This document shows positions 28,835-38,682 of a DNA stretch of 43,143 bases, piece by piece. This DNA comes from an uncultured Colwellia sp. (GTDB lineage Bacteria > Pseudomonadota > Gammaproteobacteria > Enterobacterales > Alteromonadaceae). The DNA is taken from contig CAJWZC010000024.1 of NCBI GenBank assembly GCA_913049915.1, positions 1 through 43,143 on the forward strand, in the 5' to 3' direction. Numbering within the stretch: the stretch's first letter is position 1; each line of letters opens with the position of its first letter. The position numbers and the translations under genes were made by a program. The notes below the pieces were generated by a model, which was not told where the DNA came from, made no database searches, and saw only the letters and a list, made by a program, of their open reading frames with translations.

Positions 28835-30196
28835 ATGACAATTGATAAAACAACGTCCCCTACGCCAAATAAAACCAGTTTAACCAGTCGTATCGTTATC
28901 GGTATGGTTACAGGTATTTTATTAGGTACATTTTTACAGTGGCTGATGCCCAATGGCTCAGACAAAGTTATCAACCTCTATTTATTTGAGCTTTCTCTAA
29001 AAGGCTTTTTTGTAGATGGTATCTTAGAAGTAATCGGCCAAGCTTTTATGGCTAGTTTACGTATGTTGGTCGTTCCATTAGTTTTTGTATCCCTAGTTTG
29101 TGGTGTATGTTCATTAAAAGATACCAGCAAGCTTGGCCGTATTGGTGGAAAAGCCGTCGCGTTATACCTTGCGACTACCGCCATTGCGATTAGTTTCGCA
29201 ATTTTTATTGCGATAATTATTGCTCCAGGTGAAGGGGTAAACATGGTCGCTGACAGTAGTTTTTCTGGTAGAGAGGCACCTTCTTTAGCACAAGTTATTA
29301 TTCAAATGTTCCCTACCAATCCTTTTGAATCATTCGCTAAAGGAAATATGCTACAAGTGATAGTGTTTGCCTTACTCTTTGGTATTGCTATTGCGCTTTC
29401 AGGGAAAGCTGGTGAACGTATTGCTTTATTGTTCGAAGACTTAAGTGAAGTGATCATGCGTCTGGTAACAATATTGATGAATATTGCCCCTTATGGTGTA
29501 TTTGCGCTATTAGCAACGTTGTTTACTACCGTTTCCCTAACAACCTTTGGTAATTTAATTGAATATTTCTTAGTAGTATTCTTTGTTCTTATACTTCATG
29601 CGTTAGTTACTTACCCTGTTCTTTTAAAGTTATTTACTGGTTTAAACCCATTAATATTTTTAAAGAAAATGCGCGATGCTACAATTTTTGCTTTCTCTAC
29701 AGCTAGCTCTAATGCAACCATTCCTGTCACTTTAGAAACAGCAACCAAGAAAATGGGTGTTAAAAACTCTATTGCTTCATTTACCGTACCATTGGGTGCC
29801 ACTATTAATATGGATGGCACAGCAATCATGCAAGGTGTGGCCACTGTATTTATAGCGCAAGTTTTTACCCAAGATTTAACACTAGCTGACTACTTAACCG
29901 TTGTTCTTACCGCAACTCTTGCTTCTATAGGTACCGCAGGTGTGCCTGGCGTTGGCTTAATTATGTTGGCAATGGTATTAGAGCAAGTAGGCTTACCTGT
30001 TGAAGGTATTGCGCTTATCATTGGTGTTGATCGATTACTTGATATGACACGTACCGCGGTAAATGTCACGGGTGATAGTATGGTAAGTATCGTAGTTGCC
30101 AAAAGTGAAGATCAATTTGATAATGAAATGTATCTGGATCCACAAGCGGGTCATAACATTGAAGAGATCGATGTTAACCCCCTAAAAGATGATTAG
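28835..30196 (+). CDS. Dicarboxylate/amino acid:cation symporter (DAACS family)
   Basis: A 453-residue inner-membrane transporter of the SDF/glutamate transporter family. About eight membrane helices and two re-entrant loops are expected. The first hairpin has the serine-rich STASSNATIPVT near 290. TM7 has NMDGTA near 324. The second hairpin has AGVPGVGLIML, and TM8 has DRLLDMTRTAVNVTGD, which binds the amino or carboxyl groups of the substrate. The substrate could be glutamate, aspartate, serine/threonine or C4-dicarboxylates, coupled to Na+ or H+. The Arg of DMTRTAVNV is typical of acidic amino acid or dicarboxylate carriers. It stands alone between a divergent lipoprotein gene and a strong terminator. 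Confidence 0.93.
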   Translation: MTIDKTTSPTPNKTSLTSRIVIGMVTGILLGTFLQWLMPNGSDKVINLYLFELSLKGFFVDGILEVIGQAFMASLRMLVVPLVFVSLVCGVCSLKDTSKLGRIGGKAVALYLATTAIAISFAIFIAIIIAPGEGVNMVADSSFSGREAPSLAQVIIQMFPTNPFESFAKGNMLQVIVFALLFGIAIALSGKAGERIALLFEDLSEVIMRLVTILMNIAPYGVFALLATLFTTVSLTTFGNLIEYFLVVFFVLILHALVTYPVLLKLFTGLNPLIFLKKMRDATIFAFSTASSNATIPVTLETATKKMGVKNSIASFTVPLGATINMDGTAIMQGVATVFIAQVFTQDLTLADYLTVVLTATLASIGTAGVPGVGLIMLAMVLEQVGLPVEGIALIIGVDRLLDMTRTAVNVTGDSMVSIVVAKSEDQFDNEMYLDPQAGHNIEEIDVNPLKDD

Positions 30197-30227
30197 TAGC
30201 GAGTAAAATAGCTAGCTATAACAGAAC

Positions 30228-30265
30228 AAAAAAGCCTTGTTGAGTTTACTCAGCAAGGCTTTTTT
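30228..30265 (+). terminator. Terminator after the symporter gene
   Basis: AAAAAAGCCTTG, then TGAG/CTCA around a short loop, then CAAGGCTTTTTT. One T-G opposition interrupts a stem of about 16 bp. The A and T runs on opposite sides would also serve the converging sohB. Confidence 0.92.
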
Positions 30266-30357
30266 AATATTTATATTCTTTGTATTAGCGGCAGTACTTA
30301 TGTCAACTGAATTAGCTTAAGCGTTAAAGCGATTTCCGTTTATTAGTAAGCTAACGA

Positions 30358-31455
30358 CTAACCTGGGAAGATACTATTGCGTTGTAATAACTTACCTAAA
30401 AAGCTTTCAGCTGACAATGAAGCTGCTTTAGAGAACTTTTCAGCTAAGCCTTTTTTCACTTCATACTTAATCGCTACAACTTTATGACTTTTACTTTTGC
30501 CTTGTAAATAATCGTCACTGGTTTGAATACTATCAACTAGTCCTAGTGTTAAAGCTGTGGTACCAAACCAATGCTCACCGGTTGCTACTTTTGCCATATC
30601 TAAACTTGGTCTACGCTCACTAACAAAGTTTTTAAATAAAACGTGCGTTTCTTCTAATTCTTCGATGAACTTTTCTTTACCCTTTTCGGTATTTTCACCA
30701 AACATAGTAACTGTCCGTTTAAATTCGCCTGCAGTAAATTGTTCAAAATCAATATCATGTTTCTTGAGTAATTTATTAAAGTTTGGTACTTGAGCAATAA
30801 CACCAATAGAACCTAAGATAGCAAAAGGTGCTGATATAATATTGTTGGCTACACAAGCCATCATATAACCGCCGCTAGCAGCGACTTTATCTACTGATAC
30901 AGTTAAAGGAATATTGTGCTGACGAATACGGTCAAGTTGTGATGAGGCTAAACCATAACCGTGCACCATACCGCCGCCACTTTCTAAACGAACAAAAACT
31001 TCATCTTCAGGTTTGGCCACCGACAGTATAGCTGAAACTTCTTCACGTAAAGAGCTGACTTCTTTGGCATCAATGCTACCGTTAAAATCAATAACAAATA
31101 CATGCGCCTTACTTGGCTCTTTCGCTATATCAGCTGCAGATACCTCGTTATCTTTAGTCGCATTGGCTTGTGCCTTATCCGCTTTAACTTTTGCCTTATC
31201 GGCTTTGGCTTGCGCTTTAGCTTGTTTTTTATCGGCTTTTTCTTTTTCTTTAAATTCTTCCTTAGTTAATAAGGCATGAATAATATCTTCTTCAGTTTCA
31301 CTAAACTGTTCAGATAAGTCAGTGATATCAAGCTCACCTTTTTTGTGCTGCTGTTTTGTCGCTGCACCAGCAATGGCAATAATGATGGCAATAACAGCTA
31401 GAACAAAAGTAATAGCTTTCGCTAAAAACAAACCGTATTCGTATAAAAATTCCAA
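30358..31455 (-). CDS. sohB: Inner-membrane serine protease SohB (S49 family)
   Basis: A 365-residue protease of the signal peptide peptidase class. The N-terminal membrane helix covers about residues 10-32 (KAITFVLAVIAIIIAIAGAA). A charged linker with repeated KADKAKVKADKA-like units follows (about 68-105). The S49 catalytic domain has FIDFNGSIDAKEV-like strands, LESGGGMVHGYG, VDKVAASGGYMMAC with the nucleophile Ser near 195, and a general-base Lys further on as in SppA-type enzymes. It is a multicopy suppressor of degP in E. coli, working in envelope protein quality control. The Lys/Ala linker makes it slightly longer than the 349-residue E. coli enzyme. Gene order with yciK and topA is the same as in E. 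coli. Confidence 0.93.
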   Translation of the reverse strand: MEFLYEYGLFLAKAITFVLAVIAIIIAIAGAATKQQHKKGELDITDLSEQFSETEEDIIHALLTKEEFKEKEKADKKQAKAQAKADKAKVKADKAQANATKDNEVSAADIAKEPSKAHVFVIDFNGSIDAKEVSSLREEVSAILSVAKPEDEVFVRLESGGGMVHGYGLASSQLDRIRQHNIPLTVSVDKVAASGGYMMACVANNIISAPFAILGSIGVIAQVPNFNKLLKKHDIDFEQFTAGEFKRTVTMFGENTEKGKEKFIEELEETHVLFKNFVSERRPSLDMAKVATGEHWFGTTALTLGLVDSIQTSDDYLQGKSKSHKVVAIKYEVKKGLAEKFSKAASLSAESFLGKLLQRNSIFPG

Positions 31456-31558
31456 AGTAACTCCTAAGGATATATTGGTAAACGTGGATAAAATAATTAC
31501 GCTAATTCTACACTATTTTTTTATTGAATATCGTTGCTAACGATTAAAAAATTTAAGT

Positions 31559-31582
31559 AAAAAAAAGCCCTCAACTGAGGGC
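31559..31582 (-). terminator. Terminator of the VolA-type lipase gene
   Basis: On the minus strand GCCCTC, loop AGTT, GAGGGC followed by eight T residues. It lies 28 bp after the lipase stop codon and is a textbook rho-independent terminator. Confidence 0.93.
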
Positions 31583-31610
31583 CTATTTAAACTATTTTTA
31601 TGAACAGTAA

Positions 31611-34022
31611 CTATTGAACGAGTTCTTCGTCTGTTACCGAAATAATCTGTCCCATACTTAAAATATAAGTCACTAGCTGACTTTGCATTTCTTGGGTAGC
31701 CCTTGCTGTCATCATAGCGTCTGGAGCAAAACCTTCGTATGCATTAGGATCAAGTGATGAACCGTGATGACCAAACAAGAACCTAACAGCACCAGAAACA
31801 CCGGCTTCATCTTGGGTAGTCGTTGAAACACTCGGTAATTCCAATAAGCGAATGGCTGGTTCAGTACCGCCCATAGGTGTATTTGGCGTCGTGTTAATAA
31901 CTACTTGATCAGGCAAGTTGTCAATGCCATTACCAATTACTTCAGTAATCATTACTGGTGTATCAGTAGCGGCTAAATCAGTAATGTAGCTAATTGGGTC
32001 ACCTGTATCAGTCACGGTTTGTGCAGCAAACGTAAAGCTTGCAAAGGTTGCATCTAAATCAGCTTTACCTTCAGCAGGAAGACTGTCATAAAAAGCATTA
32101 TAAAAAGCGGTTAACTGATCTTGTGTGAAATCAGCTGGTAAACTAGCTGCCACTGCGGCTCGAAAATCAGCAGAACTACCATAAATTAGATTAGATTTAA
32201 CTAAGCCAGAGAATGCTGGTGATTCTATACCAAAGTTAGCTAACATCAAACCAGGCACCGATAGTGATGAGGTTTGCATTTTAAATAACCCATCTACTTG
32301 TGGATCTAATGGTGTATTCGCCATGGCGGTTGCACTTATACCCATAATACCACCCAATGAAATACCAAAGTAATGGACATTACTGGTATCAACCATTAAA
32401 TCTACCTGAGTACCGGTAGTATCTGCAGCACCCATAAAGTTTAAGCCTAATCGTAAGCCTAAAATATCGGCAATGGTTTGACGGAAATTATCACGACCCG
32501 CTAACAAGGTTGATAAATTAATATAATCTAGGGTATTAACACTGCCGTTAATATCTTCAGCACCGGTAGTATCACCATCACCATTAATATCAAACCCACG
32601 TGAGCCATGTAAAGGAGCATCAATGGCCGCCGAAGCTATACCATAAACAGATAAGGCGCCCGTTATGGCTAACATCTGACCTTTATTACCAGATAAGCCA
32701 TGTTGTAATATAACTACTGGCCAACCATTTTCAGGCTTTACCAGCGCAGATAAACCTAAGCCATCACGCACGGCATTAGCAACAGCAACATTAGGCGTAG
32801 TCATTTGTACTTCAACCGACATCATAGTTCTTGTCGCTGGTACTGGGTTAAACTTAGTAATATTTCGCTCAGTATCAATGCCTAAATCGCGTAAACCAAA
32901 ATTCATACACGCGGCATCTGTTGGGCTTATCGCGTCAGGAGGAATAGCGCTAGGGTTCATTGCCGCTAAACCAGCAAGCATTGCACCAGAATCACATAAG
33001 GCTTTCCACCAATCGGTTCTAGGCGCATATGGGTCTTCTTCTGTTGGCACAGCAAGATAATAAGGTAAAGTTATTGAACCTTGTAGAAAGTTAGCTGCAC
33101 CAAATAGCGACGGCGTACCAGCCGGAATTCCAAAAATATCAGCTACAGTTAAACCCGTATCTAACATTGAGATAGCGGGAACACCTGACATAGCACTTGC
33201 CACCATTGCTGGCACACCGCTAGCCATAATACCTTTAACAGCACTTAACGCATCAGTCGTTGATTGCGTCGTCATTGCCATGGTATAAATAAGACTATCT
33301 TTGTCAGCACCCGCGTTAACAATAACGCCTTCATAACTGTTGACTAGTCCCTGCAATAATAACTGACTTGGAGTCGCTAATGGATTAGTCGCTATATCTT
33401 GACGCACTAAATCATAAGTAATAGAAGCTGCAACAGCCCTACCATTACTATCTTTAAGATTATTGGTTAATGCCACCACATAACCGGTTTTACCTTTAAA
33501 CGGTTTTAATGGAATCACTGCAATATTATCACCTTGCGCTTGAGCAACGTAATCAACACCAAAAGTTAATTCGCCCATTACTTTACATGCCAAACCGCGC
33601 GTTAGCATTGCACACTCAGGGTCGCTAGCATCACCACCCATTAAGGTTTCATAGATTTTAACAGAAGCAGGATCTGCAACGGATGCTGCATCAAAAGAAG
33701 TGCCTTCTGGAAAACTAACGGCTAAAACGAAAGGTGTACTCACAGACCAACCGTCAAGGGCATTAATTGCTACAGTAGGATCAGTAAAGTTAGTAGGGTC
33801 AGCTACTGGAATAGCTAAAGTACCATCAGTGCTACCCGAAAATAATAAATCATTGGGTGCTGATAAAACGCCATTAGCAGGATCAAAAACAATTCGAGCT
33901 AGAGGAGTTACAGCAGTTCCATTTTCTACTACTTCTTTTTGTACATCTTCGATAGTTTCGCTATCACAAGCACTTAAACCAAGTGCGCTAATAATCGCAA
34001 GACTGAGAGCTAGCTTTTTCAT
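31611..34022 (-). CDS. VolA/Pla-1-type surface lipoprotein lipase or lysophospholipase
   Basis: An 803-residue lipoprotein. The signal sequence ends LGLSAC with the lipid-bearing Cys at 19. The C-terminal half is an alpha/beta hydrolase: WPVVILQHGLSGNKGQML provides the oxyanion region, and the nucleophile elbow is VHYFGISLGGIMG with Ser near 555. A candidate catalytic His lies in LFGHHGSSLDPNAYEGF. These features match the Pla-1/cef extracellular lipase family that includes Vibrio VolA, a surface-exposed enzyme that releases fatty acids from lysophosphatidylcholine. A perfect PsrA-type palindrome lies 75 bp upstream, and fadD is nearby. The predicted role is digestion of exogenous phospholipid to fatty acids for import. 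Substrate specificity is inferred from family only. Confidence 0.85.
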   Translation of the reverse strand: MKKLALSLAIISALGLSACDSETIEDVQKEVVENGTAVTPLARIVFDPANGVLSAPNDLLFSGSTDGTLAIPVADPTNFTDPTVAINALDGWSVSTPFVLAVSFPEGTSFDAASVADPASVKIYETLMGGDASDPECAMLTRGLACKVMGELTFGVDYVAQAQGDNIAVIPLKPFKGKTGYVVALTNNLKDSNGRAVAASITYDLVRQDIATNPLATPSQLLLQGLVNSYEGVIVNAGADKDSLIYTMAMTTQSTTDALSAVKGIMASGVPAMVASAMSGVPAISMLDTGLTVADIFGIPAGTPSLFGAANFLQGSITLPYYLAVPTEEDPYAPRTDWWKALCDSGAMLAGLAAMNPSAIPPDAISPTDAACMNFGLRDLGIDTERNITKFNPVPATRTMMSVEVQMTTPNVAVANAVRDGLGLSALVKPENGWPVVILQHGLSGNKGQMLAITGALSVYGIASAAIDAPLHGSRGFDINGDGDTTGAEDINGSVNTLDYINLSTLLAGRDNFRQTIADILGLRLGLNFMGAADTTGTQVDLMVDTSNVHYFGISLGGIMGISATAMANTPLDPQVDGLFKMQTSSLSVPGLMLANFGIESPAFSGLVKSNLIYGSSADFRAAVAASLPADFTQDQLTAFYNAFYDSLPAEGKADLDATFASFTFAAQTVTDTGDPISYITDLAATDTPVMITEVIGNGIDNLPDQVVINTTPNTPMGGTEPAIRLLELPSVSTTTQDEAGVSGAVRFLFGHHGSSLDPNAYEGFAPDAMMTARATQEMQSQLVTYILSMGQIISVTDEELVQ

Positions 34023-34096
34023 ATTATATTCCCCAATGCCGTAATATTTATTATGTGTTTTTTTAAGTTATTTTTATTTCAACAGTTAAACTAAAA

Positions 34097-34114
34097 TTCA
34101 AACTAATGTTTGAA
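34097..34114 (-). promoter_or_regulatory. PsrA-type palindrome upstream of the lipase gene
   Basis: TTCAAACTAATGTTTGAA is a palindrome with 7-bp perfect arms and a TAAT centre. It fits the CAAAC-N(2-4)-GTTTG site described for PsrA, the TetR-type repressor of fatty-acid catabolism. It is 75 bp upstream of the lipase ATG and 167 bp upstream of the divergent yciK. A second near-identical site precedes fadD. Confidence 0.65.
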
Positions 34115-34280
34115 TAACTAGTAAGACCAGTTAAAGTTACCCCAAGATGTCGTAAGGTTCCAGTGATTTTTACTTTTTTGTTCTATTTAGTAACCAAAAG
34201 AAAATTTTTCTCGTCAATGAAAATGTCTACGCGTAGAATAGACAAGTAATTTTCTCACTCACAGCATATAAGATCCTAAG

Positions 34281-35018
34281 ATGTTTAATTATTCAATAAA
34301 AGACGCCTGTTTAACCAATAAGACAATTTTAGTTACTGGCGCTGGTGCTGGTATAGGCCGTAGGGCCGCATTAACTTATGCGCAACTTGGCGCTACCGTA
34401 ATTCTATTAGGTAAAACAGTTGGTAAACTTGAAGCTGTGTATGATGAGATTGTTGCTTTAGGGCAAGCAGAGCCGGCGATTATTCCTCTTGATTTAAAAG
34501 GCGCGACTAAACAAAACTATATTGATATGTCTTCGACTATTGCCAGTCAATTCGGCAAACTTGATGGTGTATTACTTAATGCCTCTATTTTAGGTGAACT
34601 AACGCCGTTCACTCAAATGCATGAGCAAGTATTTAATGATGTGATGAAAGTTAACGTAACTGCACAATGTTTAATAGCTCAAACATTAATACCAACATTA
34701 TTGTTAGCACCTAATGCTTCTTTAGTATTTACTTCGTCCGGTGTTGGTAGTCAAGGTCGAGCCTACTGGGGCCAATATAGTATCTCTAAATTCGCTACTG
34801 AAGGCATGATGCAGGTTATTGCCGATGAGTATGAAGAATCAACTTTACGTACTAACGCGATAAACCCAGGCGCAACAAATACCAATATGCGTTCGTGCGC
34901 CTTCCCAGCTGAAAATAAAGACGTGCTCGCTAGTCCTGAAAATATTATGCCTCTATATGTTTATTTAATGTCTGATGATAGTATGGCAGTAAATGGGCAA
35001 ACGTTAAAAGCGCAATAA
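34281..35018 (+). CDS. yciK: YciK-type short-chain dehydrogenase/reductase
   Basis: A 245-residue classical SDR. The nucleotide-binding motif TGAGAGIG is at about 20-27, NAS at the position of the NNAG-type motif (LLNASILG), the Ser in FTSSGVGSQG, and the active-site YSISK at about 167-171, with NAINPGATNTNMR closing the cofactor site. It is cytosolic and NAD(P)-dependent. The YciK subfamily has no known substrate. It is divergent from the lipase gene, and in E. coli yciK is likewise divergent from the sohB-topA-cysB group. The start has no strong ribosome site. The short separation from the PsrA-type palindrome allows, but does not prove, lipid-linked control. Confidence 0.88.
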   Translation: MFNYSIKDACLTNKTILVTGAGAGIGRRAALTYAQLGATVILLGKTVGKLEAVYDEIVALGQAEPAIIPLDLKGATKQNYIDMSSTIASQFGKLDGVLLNASILGELTPFTQMHEQVFNDVMKVNVTAQCLIAQTLIPTLLLAPNASLVFTSSGVGSQGRAYWGQYSISKFATEGMMQVIADEYEESTLRTNAINPGATNTNMRSCAFPAENKDVLASPENIMPLYVYLMSDDSMAVNGQTLKAQ

Positions 35019-35138
35019 TAAATAATTTTACACACCAAAATCACTAATAAAAAAGGCAACCTATTACAGCCTACCTAATAGATTGATTGATTGATATGAA
35101 TTCGTTAGCCAAATAATATCCATTTTGCTATTAACAAC

Positions 35139-36794
35139 TTAACGAAGCTCCCTTCTTAAAATTTTACCTACATTAGTTTTAGGTAATTCTTTTTTAAACT
35201 CAACTAATTTGGGGACTTTATAATTAGTTAAGTTGTCACGGCAATGCTTTATAAGTGTCTCTTCATCTAAATCATCCGATTTTTTTACTACAAAGATTTT
35301 GACTACCTCACCTGATACTTCGTGAGGTATACCAATAGCAGCAGATTCTAACACCCCTTCATGCATAGCAAGTACTTCTTCAATTTCATTAGGGTAAACA
35401 TTAAAGCCAGAAACGATAATCATGTCTTTTTTACGATCAACAATAGTGAAAAAACCTCTCTCATCCATCATGGCTATATCGCCCGTAGCAAACCAGCCAT
35501 CTTTTAATACTTCAGCGGTCGCTTCCACGCAATTGTAATAACCCAACATCACCTGAGGACCTTTGACACACATTTCCCCTGACTCGCCAATATCCGCTTC
35601 ACTACCATCCTCTCGCATAATTTTGATATCAGTTGAAGCGGCAGGAAGACCTATACTACCGTCATAAGCTTTAAGATTATAAGGGCTTATCGTTACTAAA
35701 GGTGCACATTCAGTTAAGCCATAACCTTCTAACAAACGGGTACCTGTAATAGCTTGCCAGCGTTCAGCTACTGGTCGTTGCACTGCCATTCCGCCGCCAA
35801 GCGACATTTTAAGGGTACTAAAGTTAAGGTCGCTAAAACCTGGGGTATTCAATAAACCATTAAATAAAGTATTTACCCCCGTAATAGCAGTAAATGGATA
35901 TTTTGATAATTCTTTAACAAAGTTTGGCATATCTCTTGGATTGGTAATTAATAAATTGGTACCACCCATGGTAAAAAATGTTAAGCAATTAGCCGTCAAA
36001 GCAAAAATATGATAAAGCGGTAAGGCCGTAACAACAATCTCTTGACCTTCTTCTAACATTGGAAATATTGCCGCTTTAGCTTGTTGTAAGTTTGCTACCA
36101 TATTTCGGTGGGTTAACATTGCTCCTTTAGATAAACCTGTTGTTCCGCCGGTATATTGTAAAAAGGCTAAATCATCGCCGCACAGTTCTACCGGTATTAG
36201 TTTAAGTACTAAACCACGTGATAAAGCCGTATTAAAACGTACTGCCTGAGGAAGATTGAATGCAGGCACCATTTTTTTAACGTACTTAATTACACAGTTT
36301 ACTACGGTACCTTTTACTAAGCCCAAGCGATCACCTAGTGAGGTCATGATTACATGTTTGACTGCTGTTTTATCGATTACTTTTTCGAGGGTTTGCGCAA
36401 AGTTCTCTATAATCAGCATTGCTTTGGCGTCAGAATCTTTTAATTGGTGCTCAAGTTCACGGGCTGTGTACAAAGGGTTCACGTTTACAACAGTAAGTCC
36501 TGCTAATAAAGCGCCAAATAAAGCGATTGGATACTGTAAACAGTTGGGTACCATGATAGCGAACTTATCGCCTCGCTCCAAACCTAAGTCTTGTTGTAAA
36601 TATGCAGCAAAAGCGGTCGCTTGAACGGATAGCTCTTCATAAGTAATTGAAGCGCCCATATTAATAAAAGCAGTTTTATCACCAAACTTTGTAGAATATT
36701 TTGTGAACATGGCCACAATAGATGGATATTTATCTGCATCAATTTCAAACGGTACATCACTAGGATAACTTTTCTCTAACCAAATTTTTTCCAC
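35139..36794 (-). CDS. fadD: Long-chain fatty acyl-CoA ligase FadD
   Basis: A 551-residue acyl-CoA synthetase. I place the start at the GTG at 36794, which gives [18 protein letters not shown], close to the E. coli FadD start, and has GAGGAAA 7 bases upstream. An upstream TTG at 36809 would add five residues and leave the ribosome site inside the gene. AMP-binding signatures are [14 protein letters not shown] near 211 and GYGLTECAP further on. [10 protein letters not shown] and the C-terminal [21 protein letters not shown] (fatty-acid signature) and the end lysine in [11 protein letters not shown] are all present. It activates imported long-chain fatty acids for beta-oxidation at the inner membrane. 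A PsrA-type palindrome lies upstream. Confidence 0.96.
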   Translation of the reverse strand: MEKIWLEKSYPSDVPFEIDADKYPSIVAMFTKYSTKFGDKTAFINMGASITYEELSVQATAFAAYLQQDLGLERGDKFAIMVPNCLQYPIALFGALLAGLTVVNVNPLYTARELEHQLKDSDAKAMLIIENFAQTLEKVIDKTAVKHVIMTSLGDRLGLVKGTVVNCVIKYVKKMVPAFNLPQAVRFNTALSRGLVLKLIPVELCGDDLAFLQYTGGTTGLSKGAMLTHRNMVANLQQAKAAIFPMLEEGQEIVVTALPLYHIFALTANCLTFFTMGGTNLLITNPRDMPNFVKELSKYPFTAITGVNTLFNGLLNTPGFSDLNFSTLKMSLGGGMAVQRPVAERWQAITGTRLLEGYGLTECAPLVTISPYNLKAYDGSIGLPAASTDIKIMREDGSEADIGESGEMCVKGPQVMLGYYNCVEATAEVLKDGWFATGDIAMMDERGFFTIVDRKKDMIIVSGFNVYPNEIEEVLAMHEGVLESAAIGIPHEVSGEVVKIFVVKKSDDLDEETLIKHCRDNLTNYKVPKLVEFKKELPKTNVGKILRRELR

Positions 36795-36910
36795 AACGAC
36801 TTTCCTCAATAGGTAATTATGCTGCTATTTATTTTAATAATCATTTTATTTGCAGCAATTCATATTTCAATGATACAGTTTTATCAAATTTTTTAGCAAT
36901 ACGCCACAAA

Positions 36911-36928
36911 TTTAAACGCTTGTTTGAA
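36911..36928 (-). promoter_or_regulatory. PsrA-type palindrome upstream of fadD
   Basis: TTTAAACGCTTGTTTGAA differs from a perfect TTCAAAC-N4-GTTTGAA palindrome at one position. It lies about 117 bp upstream of the fadD start and overlaps the last codons of the hydrolase gene on the same strand. It has the same layout as the site in front of the lipase gene. Confidence 0.55.
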
Positions 36929-37877
36929 TTTTACTGAAGAAATGACTAAGTAAAGGGGATAATTCCTTCGTTTTTTCCATATGAACATGATGACCTCCTG
37001 TTAACTTGGTCGTTGTTAGGTTATTAACACGTGAAGAGAAATGTTCTAATCCTTTTGTAACCATTGCCATGCCTTCATCACCATATATTAATTGTAAGGG
37101 GCATTTAATGTCACTAAACAACTGTTGTGCTTGCGCTAAGCTTAATCTATACGGGGATAGAGTACGTAAACGTGGATCTGAACGCCAACGATATAAAGTA
37201 TTACTGTCATTTACAGAAACTTTGTCACTTAATGAAGACTCAACCTCTATCAAAGACCTTTGTACAATTAACTTAGCGTGTTTATACTTTAAGTCAGAGA
37301 CATTTAGTCGTGCTTTAACTGCAGTTTCTTCAGTAAAAGAACGACTAGATTTTACTGTCTTTACTCGGCTCAATATGCCTTTTCGTAACTGATTAGTTGT
37401 TTGCTCTGGCTGTGCACAAATAAAACCAAAGGAATCAATTAACGTCAATGACTTCACTTTTTCAGGAAAAGCGGCGGCAAATGCACTAGCTATCATTGCG
37501 CCCATTGAATGAGCAACAATATCAATTTTTTGCCAATTATTTAGCTCAAATAGCGCGACTAAATCACTCACATAATCAAAAAAGTGATAATGAGCACCTA
37601 CACTTCGATGGTCTGAATAGCCGTGTCCAGGCCAATCTAACGCAATAATACGTCTATTAAGCAATAGATCACTTTTCTGCATCATTTGCTGCATCAAGGG
37701 TAGAAAGCTCGCGGCATTATCTAAATAGCCATGTAAGCATAGCACTGGTTGATGATGTTTATTCCCACAAGCGACTGCAGCCAGTGTTAAATCAGCGAGT
37801 TGATAGCTAAGCTCTTCAATTTCTTTGTTATCTGCCACAGGAACATACCTCTGAGTGAGTCCTTTAATAATACCCAT
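36912..37877 (-). CDS. Alpha/beta-fold hydrolase
   Basis: A 321-residue cytosolic hydrolase. The oxyanion segment is VLCLHGYLDNAASFLPL, the nucleophile elbow is IVAHSMGAMIA with Ser near 122, an acid candidate is in LIYGDEGMAM, and the His is in KLTGGHHVHMEK. It resembles the many serine-hydrolase and esterase-like proteins found upstream of fadD in Alteromonadales, but no substrate is known. It is encoded on the same strand as fadD with 117 bp between them, so it may belong to the same lipid-use group, which is inference. Confidence 0.82.
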   Translation of the reverse strand: MGIIKGLTQRYVPVADNKEIEELSYQLADLTLAAVACGNKHHQPVLCLHGYLDNAASFLPLMQQMMQKSDLLLNRRIIALDWPGHGYSDHRSVGAHYHFFDYVSDLVALFELNNWQKIDIVAHSMGAMIASAFAAAFPEKVKSLTLIDSFGFICAQPEQTTNQLRKGILSRVKTVKSSRSFTEETAVKARLNVSDLKYKHAKLIVQRSLIEVESSLSDKVSVNDSNTLYRWRSDPRLRTLSPYRLSLAQAQQLFSDIKCPLQLIYGDEGMAMVTKGLEHFSSRVNNLTTTKLTGGHHVHMEKTKELSPLLSHFFSKIQTSV

Positions 37878-37909
37878 TTAAAACAGCAAGTTGAGGAGTG
37901 CCCCTTGAT

Positions 37910-38590
37910 TTAAACATGAGTTTTTTTATTAGTTTTAATTAAAGAATACAGCGCAAAAATCGCTAATACGCACCATAATAATACCCAAACTAACTCAGGA
38001 ATCATGGTCATTGAAGCTAAAGCTGCGCCATCACCTAAATCACGACCATCAAATAAGTACGTTGGACTAAACAAACTATTTAATAAAATACTTAAACCAA
38101 AAAACTTTAACAATAACTGTAGATAATATAAGCGACGCATTTTTACGGTGAACACAAACATTATCGCTAAGCTCCCGATAATAATCATAGTCAGTAAGTC
38201 TCTCGCCCATAAGACGATAGAAGCTAGTAGTAAAATGATCATCACACCAGAGAAGATTTGTGCGGTACGTTGATGACTATTCGCTAACTTGAATAGTAGC
38301 CAACCCCAAATGGTTGCTCCTGCATAACCAAAGAAGGTAATAAAGAAGCTTAAACCACCTTGGGTAGTACATAGCCCGGCGCCTGTAGCAAACAGTTGAA
38401 TATTGATGATTTCACCACCGGTAAGCAATGCAGCAATACCATGACTTATTTCATGAAAGTATGTTTCTAACCAATTCAGCGGGATAGAAATAATAGGAAT
38501 TTGTCTGATGACAATAGCTGCCAGTAAGAGGAAATATAATTGATATTTTTGCCAAAAGCTCGATTTAGAATTTTGCGGGCTACTCGTCAT
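37910..38590 (-). CDS. M50B-type membrane metallopeptidase homologue
   Basis: A 226-residue integral membrane protein with about six helices. The zinc motif HEISH (HExxH, in ETYFHEISHGIAALLTGGE) is near residue 46, close to a membrane face as in M50 site-2-type proteases. A second conserved Asp is present in YLFDGRDLGDGAAL near the C-terminal helix. The protein resembles the small bacterial M50B family. The substrate is unknown. It lies 32 bp before the hydrolase gene on the same strand and could be cotranscribed with it. The motif is intact, so it may be active. Confidence 0.75.
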   Translation of the reverse strand: MTSSPQNSKSSFWQKYQLYFLLLAAIVIRQIPIISIPLNWLETYFHEISHGIAALLTGGEIINIQLFATGAGLCTTQGGLSFFITFFGYAGATIWGWLLFKLANSHQRTAQIFSGVMIILLLASIVLWARDLLTMIIIGSLAIMFVFTVKMRRLYYLQLLLKFFGLSILLNSLFSPTYLFDGRDLGDGAALASMTMIPELVWVLLWCVLAIFALYSLIKTNKKTHV

Positions 38591-38682
38591 AATATGCTAC
38601 CATAATTTTGTTCCAGAATTTTCTGATCAGAACATACTGTCAGAGTTTTCTCCTACACCCGAGACCAATTAAGAGTCTTATT

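Noticed and set aside
35083-35097. TTGA tetranucleotide run downstream of yciK
   Set aside because: Only three to four units; too short to argue for phase variation.
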